Shown piece by piece: positions 38,401 to 51,300 of a stretch of DNA of 64,000 nucleotides. The stretch is from Leptasterias polaris (Eukaryota; Echinodermata; Asteroidea; Forcipulatida; Asteriidae). The stretch is taken from NCBI GenBank assembly GCA_037783415.1, contig JAZGTN010000007.1, positions 7,461,501 to 7,525,500 on the forward strand. Reading direction: 5' to 3'. The notes beneath the pieces were generated by a model. The model did no database searches and was not told the origin of the DNA. It worked only from the letters and a program-made list of their open reading frames with translations. The first letter of the stretch is position 1. Each line of letters starts with the position of its first letter. The position numbers and the translations under genes were made by a program.

Positions 38401-41400
38401 ACCTGACTTACTAAACGGAACCTGAGGTTGTCAAGGTCATTTTAGAAAAGGGAAATTTGAAGAGCGAAACAAAAAGGACCTGTGACTAGATTTAGTCTGT
38501 GAAACCTGAATTACTTCATGAAACATAAAGTACTGAAAGTTATTTTAGAAAGGGGAAACTAAAAAGTTTCAAAACAAAGAGTACGTTTAAAAAAAAATTT
38601 GAATTAAGAAATAAATGGGATAGGGAAGGGGTTGAGTTGGGTTTTAGTTAGTATGAAAAGCCGGCAATTTAAAGTACTTAACCACCTCTTTTAGAAAAAA
38701 ATTTAAAATGAAAAAGCACGACTCGTCAGGTGCAGCATGCTTTGAGGCTTGGCAGGTTTCGTCTCATGAGACTGCACTACCTGCCTGTTAAGTATTTTAT
38801 ATAAATTGATAATGGGCATGTGGGGGGGGGGGGGGGGGGGAACTGTTTAGTGAACAAAACTGGTGAAAGAAAACGAATCAAAACAAAGGTTTAAAAAATA
38901 CTTGCAAAGAAATAAACAAAATAATTGTAATGGACTTACCGTAGAAGACTGTGATTTGGAGGTTTGAGAAGGGGAAAGATGACTACGTCTACTGCTGATG
39001 ATAGTTGAAGAGTAAATACTTGTTGTTTGTTTAAAATTAACTCTGAGGTCTGTTTGTAATGCGTGATACTATGATGATTATATATAAAAAAATCTCAGTT
39101 TATAACACAATGACACTGATAGACAGGAATATCTTAAAATTCCCTGAAGTTGACAGTTAAATTTAAAATGACAGTTCGATAAAACATACAAAACCAAGTA
39201 TGAATTAACAGAAACAAGGACTTCACATGACATTGAAAAAAAAAAAAAAAAATCGTTGAAGAAGACCAGTCAATGAAATGCACGAAACGGCACGTGAGAG
39301 GGTGGCAGCGGCGTAGCCACGGGGGGCGGGGGGGGGGGGGGGGGGTGGCTGGGTGGCTGGGGAGCACGTGCCCCCCACAAATTTTCAGTGCCCCCCCCCC
39401 CCCCCCCCCCCCCCCCCACCCCCCCCCACTAAAAAAACGCAATAGTGCACACTCAAACAGAAAGTTAAAAGAATGAAACAAAACGTTATAAAAACAAATA
39501 TATCTGCTATGTGTACGCCTTCACAATAAAGTAAAACAAAAAACTTTAATCGTATTCCAAGCAAATATTGTTTAACTTATGCGGTGGGGATTGTCGCTAT
39601 CATCACCGGAAGCGCGCGCGCCGAAGTGTTGAACAATGCAATGCAGCCAGCGGAATGAACAGTTCGTGTGCTTTGCGCTACGCTGGTAACGATAACTACA
39701 GTAGTGGTTCACGTGTATAAACATAAGCCATTAGTAATTTTGACCAGCGTTGCTGCATACCATTGATTACCGGTATACGGCCTAGTACATGCCGGAGAGA
39801 CCAAAAAGTCCTGCTACGCGCAACGCTATTCCACATAAACCAATGCAACCTCGTTCCCAGGGAGAATTGATCTCGCCGCGCCATTTTTTCCCAGCATGCC
39901 TTGCTCCCTCATATCCCCCTGAAATTGGTTCATTAAGGCCGTTTACCTAACGGAGGCTCAGGCTCAGGCTTAGGCTTCAGAAACGTCGGCCTCATACGAA
40001 TCAAAGGCTTGGGCTCTGTGTTTGAGGCTTCGGAATTCGGGCCAAAGCGGAGCCTGACGAAGCCTGATGAAGCCTCGGTAAGGGGAGGATTCGCAAAGGC
40101 TTTCAATATGGCCGACGTTTCTGAAGCCTAAGCCTAAGCCTGAGCCTGAGCCTCCGTTTCGTAAACGGGCTGTTTGTCAGACCGAAAGACAAACAGCCCG
40201 ACAAACAAACAAACAAGCAAGCACCCAACGGAAACACAAACAAAAGGACAGACAAACATCGGACATGACAAATGGCTTATACAATAACTGAAGACAAGTC
40301 ATAATAAAGCCGAGAGATACTAGAAAGAAATCACAATACTTAAGTGAAAAGATGGCTAAACAGTTCAAACAAAAGCAAAATTAAATAAGACGGTTAGAGG
40401 GATTAAGAGACGAGTGTGGTCAGTTTCCTAGGATATTTTTACAAATTGATGTTTTGATCCACTGTTTTCAATTAAAAATCGACGTGTTTTATGCAATATT
40501 TCGTGAATATTTCGTAAATTTCGGGCACCCCCCGAACAAAGATATGACAAAATAGGGAGACCGCCAACATACGGCTAGATAGCTCAGTTGGTAGAGCGCC
40601 GGCACGTTAAACCGGAGGTCGTTGGTTCAAATCCCGCTCTAGTCAATTTTTCTTTGTTCAACCCAAAATCATTAAATAAGTTGGTTTCACACTTTTTCTG
40701 GATTGTTTATTTTCAGTCATCTTTTTCAACATGGAAGATGATGTAATACGCGACATGATGGTGAGCGCAAGTAATCTGAATATGGTGGGCGGTGATTTTG
40801 TCTTCCTGACCTACAACCACTCGTACTTTGAGGGCGATCCTTGGCGAAGGGTAATAACCACAAACGGCGTTTTGTGTTTCGTTTCATTACAATTTAATTT
40901 TGTGTCTGGAATAAGGACCTGAGACTATCCCTTCCTCCGGGCACAAAACATTTTGTTGTTGTCCCCAACAGGAGGACGTAGGCGATGAAATAGCTCCTGG
41001 AAAAAAACAAAACAAAACATGCACAACAATAATACAGTTATGGAACGAAGTGGCAGTAATGTTACAGTGTTGTTGCCAGAAGTACCCCAGTACATGTTTT
41101 TCTATAGACCTTATGCATTGACGTCACCAAGCCGACATCTTAGAGGTAAACTGATGATGAAACAATGGAAACGCGCTGATTTGTACGCGCGGCGCACAAG
41201 ACTGGCCAATGAGCATCTTCCTTTTGACCTCTAGGTGAGGGCGCCCTACTCAAATGACGTCATATGCATAAGGTCTATTACACGGCAGAACTGTAGCTTC
41301 CTATAAAACCGATCAAACTTTCGTACTCAGTTTTCTTGAAACACAATTTGGCACTTTTTTTGCACCCGTTTTCCGGTAAAACTTCCGTACCGTCCCTTCT

Positions 41401-44400
41401 TCACGGTTTATGCTAAACTTTTGACGATATCGTTCTTGTTGTCATTGTTATTGTCGGTGTCGTTGTCGTTGTGTTGATGTTGTTGTAACTATTATTTGTT
41501 TTTTACCCTTTCACCGATGTGTATGCACTGTATACTACATAGACTTGGTTCCAAGTCTGTGAACGCGGTTTTTAGTCGTCCTGATAGCCGATACATTATT
41601 GCCTGAAACAGCGCCCTCTTGTGATAGCCAATCTGCGGGGGAGTTTTGCGTGGCTGATGCAGAGAAATAACCGCAATCTCAGACTTGAAATCAAGTCTAT
41701 ATACTACAACGATTTAATTATGTAGTGATTATTTGCATCGGGGGAAACAGTTTTGTGATTCCCGGTGCAAAAATTAACATCTTAAATCGTTGCGGTACTT
41801 TCTGCTAAGGATTCGAACTGCCTCTAGACATCTGCTCTAGCAATACAAAGGTCGTTGGTTCGAAACCCACCCGTATGATTTCCCTGTGATTTGTTTTCAC
41901 AGAACTCGGGTGAGTAATGCGTATACAGTGCTTAACACACAGTGTATTGGTGAAAACCAAATTATGACATGTAAGAATTTAACGGTTGCCTCTATCGGTT
42001 ATGGGTGAAATTGGACCTACAAGGTCTACTGGCATGTGACCAAGAGGGACTCATAGTTCGTTGACAGATGTCACAAGATTGGTGTAACTGTCGGTACGTT
42101 TTCGTTTTAGTTATCGTTGAATAGTCATCTATGCTTCATTGTTAAGTCGTTGCCGTTAACATTGTCGTTGTGACTGTTTCATTGTCGATTTCATTTACCC
42201 ATTCCCATTGTTTACTTAAAGGCCCTGTACACTAATGGTAAGATCGAAAAACACAAATGTTCACAGATTCACACATAACTTACATTATTTGAAGTAAGTA
42301 ATGGTAGAAAGGGTTCCTTAAAATATTTCTGCCTAATAATGCTATCGTTTCTGAGAAATGAGTAAAACAATAGTTTTTATCGCGCGTGATAATAATCTCA
42401 ATGTTTGAAAAACAGAAAACACATAAGGTCTCTTTTCACTATTTTCTCGTGACCTCGATGACCAATTGAGCTGAAATTTTCACAGGTTTGTTATTTCATG
42501 TATATGGTTGATCACACAAAACATGAACTTTGTTTGCGACTGTTTTGTCAGCTCTACCAATCCTGTATAATACCTTTAATTGATAGTACTGTTTCTATAG
42601 TTATTGCGTTTTTTTTTTTTTGATTTGTATTTTATTTATAGTTATTGCGTTTTTTAATTTTTTTTTATTTGTATTTTATTGATTTGTATTTTTGTAATGT
42701 TTGTGTGTTCAGGACGATGATAAAGATGAAACTTTAAAGAAGGCCTACAAAGCCCTTATGGCCATCCATATCTACAAACCGTCCGACGATGCTTACACAG
42801 GCTTTGTGCAGAAAATGGTTAATATATCCCAAGAACGCGATGATCTCAAAAAGCATGAGTTCGTGGAAGGAAGTGTAAGTAAATGTCTTATCGCACATGA
42901 CTGTGTTAGGTCATTAGTTCAATTTATACGGATGTCATTTAATTGTTTTTTTCCCCCATATTTTGGAGCTCCTGGTAAATGGGGTTTATTGATCAGGATT
43001 CTTTTTTCAGAGTGTTACTGTCGGGCTAAAAGAAACATTCATTTTTAAAGTATCATTGTTGATATTTGTAATTGAATAAACTGTTGATCATTACGAATAT
43101 GAAATTGCAAAGAATAACCTTAATTAAGGTTATTCTTTCCCATATCCGCCTAAGCGTTTATTTACACAAAAGGCTGTATGTGCCTAAGCGCCTGCACAGA
43201 AACTTATTGTTTATTCACACATCTGGAAATATTTGAATAAATTTTGAATAAATGCATAATGAAATCACTCACAGAAACACTTTGTATACCGTTGGAAAGA
43301 GGACAACATTCTCTTTATTATGATGTCAAAATTGTCTCACTTTATAGGTGCCATAATGATTTACAGTTACAGGAAAAAACATGAAAATTAGATAATTGAA
43401 CAAGTGAAAAAATAAAAAGTTGCTTCTTGGACAATAAAAAATACTGAACATAAACCAAATTTGACAAAAGTATCATGGCTGGAAAGAGTGTTTACTAAGC
43501 TTCAAAATGATACATAACTTGTTGACAAAAAAATGAGCCCGAGTTGAATAATAAATAAATAAAAGCAAACGTATCAAATGAAAAAAAGTCTGCCGAGGCA
43601 CTTCATACATCATAAACATGTATTTTTGAATTATATTCCTTGCTCAATGTAGGTCACAGGATAAAACAACAATGGTGTACTAAAAACCATACTTTATACA
43701 CTATACTGAGTTATCATACCACATCGTACATCACTTACAGACATTATTTAGTCAACAATAAAACGTATTTCTTCGAAAAATTTTCTCTGTCTCAACGGCA
43801 AAAAATCACATCAAAATAGTACCAACCTTTGGAGAGAAAATCCTGGAAGTGTTGCTGTGGACGCACTGCGATTTTCAATTTTTTCACTGGAAATTTACAC
43901 TTCCAAAAATGCAGTTTTCCAGGCCAAATACTAACCAAAATAAACACGAAACGAACTGAAACATGGCTGACTAAAGCGTGCAATGAAGCAAAGGATTGTG
44001 GGATACATTTCTGGTCAAAAAAATAGTCGAAAGGGGGATTCCCCCATGACGCAAAATTAGGGCTTATTGTTGTACGTAATATTACGTAGCTCGGCGTTTG
44101 TAGCGTGTTTTTTTTAATACGGATTATCACGTAGCTTGGCGGATATGGGTTGAAACAATGTGTTTTTATGAGGGGTTTTGACCAACTGCCGAAACCACCT
44201 TTGTTTTCGTTGAGATTTTCCTAGTTGTTTTGTTCTGTTAAAAAAATGAAATAAAATAAATAGCATCATTGTTGGAAAGGTACCAAGGTAGTTCGGAAAA
44301 TGCAGCGCCAAGTTGCGTGTTTTTTTACAATTTATAGACTTACATGGTCATTATGATAATAAAAATAATAAACAACATTTATATAGCGCTTTCTGTCATC

Positions 44401-45314
44401 GTTAGATTTCTTATTGGGGGACATTTAAAATTAACATTTGCGACGCTAAGTGGCAGCAAACCTACCAGGTAAGTCCATTGTTCTCAGTAATGTGCGCATG
44501 TGCAGAACTACGTGAACAATACAAGTTTGCCTGTTAAGTCTTCTGCCACCTAGCGTTACAAAGTCTCCCCTTCCATGTACAGCCGCAGGCCTGCTTTGAT
44601 AATGACGACACAGCCTCTTTATATCATACGCCCTCTATTATTCCTTCATTTCAGCCCTACTATTACTCCGCTTGTCTCCACGATGCCTTGATCCTCTACG
44701 CTCTCGCCATTAACGAGACGATATACGAAGACGGCGACATACGTGACGGCCGAGCTCTTGTGCAGAAAATGTGGGGCCAAAATTTTCAAGGTAATATTTA
44801 CGACTTCAAAAATTGTTTCAACAAAACCTGGCATGGTTGCATGTAAACTACAGCATGGCGTTCATATTGGCAGTTTGGTTTATGTTTTAATTGGCTCAAT
44901 TTCCCGACATGCTTTGAGCGCCCCCAAAAAATACTACTTCCGGCTGGCATTCGTTTGGGTGTATATTTACTTTTACCCATAATTTCAACAATTTCATCGT
45001 TGAAAAGCACCTATAAGCACAGAAACTTAAAATTCTGAGAAACATTTCTGCTCTACGACATCGAAAATCTTAATCTGTCTTGAAATTACACATCAACCAG
45101 CATTATATTACGTGTTGAAGTATCTTTTAAAACATAATCATTTCAAGACGAACGCTTGTTACAGCCCCAAAAACCTAATCCGAAGGCAATGTGTATGTAT
45201 TAGTTGTCAGTTATCACCACATTGGTTTGTATTTTTGACACCACAATTTGATTAGCAGTTCAGATTGATACACACTTCAGATCAATCTTTGCTCTTTGTA
45301 AAATCGGCCTATGG

Positions 45315-45352
<38 letters not shown>

Positions 45353-48300
45353 TTCTTATATAGCGCTCATATCCGTCACTCAGTGACGCTCAAGGCAAGG
45401 CGCTTCAACAGTCAGTATTTTCCTGCAAGGTATAAATTTGGAGCTACTTTTTGAAGTTTGAGACCTATTCCATAGCACCATGTAATGGTTTACAAGGTGC
45501 TGTGGCGCAATATGCTGCCGATCAAACCAGGAACACCGGGGCGAACCCCTTCTCTTAACGATAAGTGCACTGGGTTCTTTTACGTGCATTACACAACACA
45601 CGGGACCAACGGCTTTACGTCCCATCCGAAGGACGAAGCAATAATTGTTAAGTGTCTTGCTTAAGGACACAAGTGTCACGACCGGGACTCGAACCCACAC
45701 TCTGCTGAGCAGAAACACCAGAGCTTGAGTCCGGTGCTCTTAGCCGCTCGGCCACAACACCTCACGGCTTACAGTGAAATTACGCCTCACATAATATGGT
45801 GCATGCCAAACTGCGCGCGAATTGCCTAAAATGCGCCCAATGCGCAAATTCATACACTAGAATATGGCTCCTAGTGAAATGACGTCATCGTGCATTATTG
45901 TGGTTGATGCATGTTTGGTTAAATGGTAATGCTTTACTTTTCCCCTATTTGTAGCACATTGATAAAACGGTTAAAACTATGTTAAACCGTTTATTATCAT
46001 TCTACCAAATCCGTTAAAGGCAAAGTATACATTTTGAATTTGGAACCGTTCGATTGTTGTATAAACATAAACATAACAAGTAAAAAAAACAGTGAAAGTG
46101 AAAGCGTTTCTGAGATATCGCCCAAAAACCGAAAGCAGTTATGTATACACATAAATCCGCTTTTGGAAAAATAATATATTGTCTAGAAACGTTTCATGCA
46201 TGATACGTTTCTAATATTGAAATACTTGTCAATTTCTTTTTCTAAAACTACATTCCTTAAAAGGAATTCGTTTCTAAAAAATGTTTTACATTATCAACAG
46301 CTGCAGTGCTTCTTACCAATTAAGTTTGTTAAATATGGTCATTCTCCATTTTGAGAAATTACCAAAGGTATAGACCCCTTGCATAACGCGAAACGCTACA
46401 CGGACGCTGAGGTCGCACGCACGATTTTACGCACAAAGAACACAGGCCTATCGTCCAATGATCTGCATCCTTTGGCCTTAGTGAGGGCGCTTTTGGCCTC
46501 AGTGAGGGCGCTTTTTAAGAGTTTGACGTCATATGCAAGGGGTCTATACCCTCACTTTAACACTCCCCTTCTAAAGAAACTACACTGGTTGCCCAGAGAA
46601 AAACGTGTTGTATTCAAGATTCTTATCATGTGTTTTAAAGCACATTAATCTTGCTCCATCTTAAGTTGTCAGATCTAATTCGTGAGCACAATCCAGTACG
46701 TACACTTCGATCATCATCTCAACACCTCCTTGCATTACACCCTGCTAATATGCATACATATGGAGACCGATCCTTTGTGGTTTCAGCTCCAGCTCTATGG
46801 AATTCTCTGCCCTTTAGCGATCAGGAATACATCTTCCCTTTATGATTTTAAGACAACCTTAAAGACACACATTTTCTTCCAGTAGTTTAGCAATTCCTGT
46901 TTTGATGGGTCGCTGTGCATGTAGTGGTTTTAATTGTCCTCTTATTCTTGTTGTTGATTGTAAAGCGTACTCGTTCATTGTAAAGCGCACAGAGAATTAA
47001 GTGTTAATTATTATGCGCTATACCGAAAGTTATTATTATTGACACATTGTTCTATTTTGTTGTAGGTGTCGGAGGCAATGTGTACATTACACCTAATGGT
47101 AGCCGGGAAGCAATTTTCTCCCTGTGGGACATGACCGACCTAGAGAACGGTGCTTTTACAGTAAGAAACTGTTTTGTTTTTATCAATAACATAAGAACCG
47201 TTCGGACAAAATACGATAATACTCCATGAAATCCTCTGTTCGAATCTCCATGTGATAGTTTATTCAACTATATGATTGAGGTCACCGTGGTCCTTTGAAG
47301 TTTGCCTGAGGCCGTCCTCATTGACATTTATACAAAAAAACAAACACCATACGTTTGTACACAGCCATAGAAACATCTACATAATTTCGCCTATGCATTT
47401 ACATTTGTACACGAAACTTGCCAACCAATGTAATCCACCTAACATCAGGCTGATACAATATAAACACACGTCTTTCTCCACCCTGGGACGATGTTTTGTC
47501 AGCAACTGATTGATGTTTATTGCCCCTTTTCAGAGGTCCATACATTTAATCTCCACAGCCTTGTTATGAATGCTGAGACTGGAAAAAAAAGATAACAACA
47601 ACCAAATACTTTGATTCGTTTGTGCTCTATCCTTTTCAGCGAATGTTTGATGTACATGTCCGTGCTTTTTGGGGGATCAAGCAAATACTTTTCACATTGT
47701 TACTTTAACTGTAGAAAAAACAAATAGTTTGTAAAAAGAGATAGGGGTCAGGGTAAGGCTGGGGTGGGAGAAATGGGGTTGTAGAGAATGGATTGTCCCC
47801 CCTTTTTTTTTTTTTTTTTCTCCGTGTGATCCTTTTTGAACCTGTCCCCGGAGGGTTTTATATTGAAAGAGTCTTGTCCGGCCAATTTCAACGAAAATTC
47901 ATTCAATTTCATTAACACGCTTTCAAATTCAGGCATTTGTACCCCAATCTGCTCAACTAGGATTTCTTTGTAGCTATTAATGCATTCAATTTCGTTTTCT
48001 TGCACACATGATTGAATTTTCTCTTTCAGATTCGTATCAATCATTCTAGTTCTTTGATAGGCATTCAATACTACACTTTGACCTTTCTTAAGGTGAATTT
48101 CTTATCCCTTTTTACACGAAATTGAATTGTTGACCAGCTGTTGCTGGAGGCTTTTACGAAAATGAATTAATCTTGCGGCCTCATGAAATTGAATGATCTT
48201 AATTGACCAGTAAATGCTAACTGTTGAAATTGAGAAACACATGTTGACTGTTGACTGCTGATTCAACGGAACATCTACTTTCAAACAAAATATATGAATG

Positions 48301-51300
48301 AGCCGGGTGTTAAAATGAACGTTTTTTAGTTTTTATGTTTTTTTTTGTTTTTTTTAATTGACCTGGAAAATCTTAAGCATCAATACTAAATAATATAAAA
48401 TTATTTTTAATTATTTTAGGTAGTAGCAAACTACTATGATGTTTCCCGATCAATCAATTACACCGATGGAGATATTAAATGGCATGGACGACTCAACAAT
48501 GAGCCACCAACTGATTCTCCAACATGTCAAAACAGTGACGGTTCTCCATGTTTCGGTAAACAAGGGGGGCTCTAATCCCGATTTCAAATATTGTTTTAAT
48601 TTTTTTTAATTTTTATTATTATGATTTTTTTTTTGGGGGGCAAGTTCGTCCCAAACAATTCAAAAACCACTCTCAGCAAGGGGCTACAAGAAGAAAAATT
48701 ATTCAATGTGAAAATAAATCAGGATAGATGGCGGATGGAGGGAAACATGCACCTGGCAAGGAGTTCCAAAGAGATGCAGTACGTGGAATAAAGCTATTAT
48801 AATGGCTCTTTGTTCTACATCTCAGCAAATTAAGAGTGTATGGGTGAGAAGAAGCAGAAAGTCTGGTTCACGCTCAAGCATTCTGATATGAGGAACTAGG
48901 TCGGACACACTGGTGGCACATTTACCATGAAAATATATGTAGAAAAGACAGACCTACGGTGGAAAGAAGTTGTAACGTTGATCCCAACACTTCAACAACG
49001 AGATTAACAATACGCTTCTGCACCTATCTAATAAAGATAAATGGCAGGCAGAAGCTCCGACCCAAATGTGACAACAATAATCCATTAGGGGACGTATAGT
49101 TGTCTTATATAGGTAGAAATTAGCATCAGGAGGTAAGAACTTCCGAGCTCGATAAACACAACCAACTTGCATGGAAGCACTCTTTGCAATGGCTGAGATA
49201 CACTTCTCACAACTGGCATTGGTGTAGATGTCAAGTTCAAGAAGGCGAAAATCTGCTACCTCAGGCAAAGTCAATGGACCCACATGAATAGATGGAAATG
49301 TATCATCTGTTGAGCGAGACAGAGACAGAAGTTTAGTTTTCTTTGCATTGAAGGTTACTAGCCAATAATTCCCCCACTTTAGCACATTCTCTAAGTCAGT
49401 GTTTAGTGAGACACCTACCTCACAGCGAGAAGTGTTGGAAGAGTTAGGGGAAACACAGTAGAGGGTTGAATCATCAGCATACAAAACTTCATCGGCAGAT
49501 CATTAATGTAAACAAGAAAGTGTGTGGAACCAAGTACTGAGCCTTGTGGAACACCGGAATTAGGAGTAGGAGAAGATTTACCCTCAAGGGCAACCTTCAA
49601 CTTGAGGTTGAAAAGGAAAGCAGACATTATAGATAACATTCTGCCTGACACACCATATGACTGAAGCTTGTGGAGCAGGCCAGTATGCCATACTTTGTCG
49701 AAGGCCTTGGAGATGTCCAATGCTACAACACGAGCCTCAACCCTGCGATCTAAGGCCCTACTAAAATGATCGGTAATTAGGGAAAGCAGATCACCGGTTG
49801 AGCGGGAATGGAAAAACCCGAACTGGCACTCAGTCAGAAGATCATTGTCCTCTAGGTATCCAAGGAGCTGTTGATTGACAAAGCATTCAAAGATTTTAAT
49901 TATTATGGGAATCAGACTAAATAGGACAATAATTAGTAGCTTCAGAACGCTCACCAGCACCCTTAACACAGGGACAAAGGATGCCACCTTCCAATATGAA
50001 GGAAACACAGAGACTGACAAGCACATATTGAATAGCTTGGCAAGGATGGGTGAAAGTTCAGGGGAACTCATTTTCAAAACAATTACAGGGATTCCATCAG
50101 GGCCAGTAGCCTGGAGGCATCCAATGAATTAATAATCCGGGCAATCTTCTTTGGAGTGATAAGAGGTTCAGATACAACAGTGGCTGTTTGAGATGGAAAG
50201 GCAGGAAGTGGATGCCCCTCATCATTGAGTGTGGAGTTAGATGCAAAGTTGTCAGCAAAAAGGTTTGCCTTATCTTGAGGAGAAGTAAGAACCTCGGGTC
50301 CATGAAAGAGAGGAGGAATTGAGGACTTGTTGCGGTTCTGTACACTATTGGCAATTCGCCAAACGTCCCTTGAACCAAGCCGCTGTAATGAAATAGAACT
50401 AGCAACAGAGTTGGCATATTGCTTCTTAGCATCCTCTAAAACTCTCCTACATCGATTTCGAGCTTCATGGAAAAAACGCTTACTGTCAAAATTTCCTGAA
50501 AAATGATACTTCTTATACAAATTGTTACGATGGGCAATTGCTGCAGCACAGGCTGTGTACCAAGGTTGAGAATGGGCCTTGATCTGGCAGGTACGTGAGG
50601 GGATGTATAAATCTCCATACCAAGGTTAATCCATTGGGATTACTCGTCTGCCAAGACTTGGAACTGAAGACCATGGCACATCAGCGAGAAAACATCGAAA
50701 ATCATTCCAGTCAGCCTTTCCAAACTGAAAAACAGTACGATGAAAAGGCTGGAATGTAGTTGTTGGAGAAAAATATAATACGGAAACAGAGACAATCGAG
50801 TGATCTGAGTTACCAATTGGAGGCAAAATCTGGGTTAGAACACCTACCATCGGAAGCACGATCCGGAATGTGAGTAGGTGATGAAACGATCTGAGTTAGA
50901 TCCTGGGAGATGGAAAAATTATGTGTTGCAATAACAGAAATGTCAATAATATTAAGAGAATGGGTCAGCCACTCCTTGTGATGAACATTAAAGTCACCAA
51001 ATACCATGAGTTGAGCAGTGGGTTCTGAGAAATAGCCGAGTCAATGCTATCAGAGATAGTATCAAGCACAGCGCAGGATGATGATGAAGGGGAAACGATA
51101 CAAGAAAACAGGTAGGTTGTGGAATGGAGAAGTGAAAGGCGAAAGCACATGACATTGTATTCATGGTTGTCACATTCCAAAGTGCTTTCACGGGCTAAGT
51201 GGAGAGTTTCTTTGACATAGACACCCAGACCATGTGATGGAGGGTGGCGATGAAAGATATATCCTGGTAACTTGAAAGAATCTGAAGAAATGTCACAACT

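Larger units (their letters stand above)
37089..39063 (+). other. Segment between the two 1.47-kb repeats
   Basis: About 2 kb of intron without ORF support. It contains a diverged tandem duplication (38357-38456 and 38479-38560, both around TTTAGTCTGTGAAAC) and a 19-base poly-G at 38822-38840. Confidence 0.6.
39064..40545 (+). repeat. 1.47-kb dispersed repeat, copy B
   Basis: Second copy, same orientation, 3446 bp downstream. It differs from copy A by a short deletion near 39160, an A-run at 39237-39251, a much expanded C-run at 39391-39427, CAGCCAGCGG for CAGCGG near 39645 and TTTACCTAACGG for TTTACGAAACGG at the foldback element. Confidence 0.9.
35497..40716 (+). other. Cyclase intron 1 (5.2 kb)
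   Basis: The longest intron. It holds both copies of the 1.47-kb repeat, an intervening segment of about 2 kb, and a tRNA-like SINE close to the acceptor. Confidence 0.85.
42875..44654 (+). other. Cyclase intron 3
   Basis: 1.8 kb, AT-rich. It contains the 30-bp palindrome at 43109 and, at 44350-44395, an (AAT)-rich run with ATTTATATAGCGC, a probable SINE/LINE tail. The 112-codon minus-strand ORF at 43792-44130 has no support. Confidence 0.5.

Noticed and set aside
35618..40545. LTR retrotransposon with the two 1.47-kb repeats as LTRs
   Set aside because: The repeats do not start TG and end CA with a target duplication, the 2-kb interior has no gag or pol, and no primer-binding or polypurine site is visible.
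40573..40644. Functional tRNA-Asn gene
   Set aside because: C33, a mismatch closing the anticodon loop and a broken T stem. The trailing sequence is repeated elsewhere behind a decayed head.
43792..44130. 112 aa minus-strand ORF in intron 3
   Set aside because: No domain, no splice context, and an equally long open frame on the other strand.
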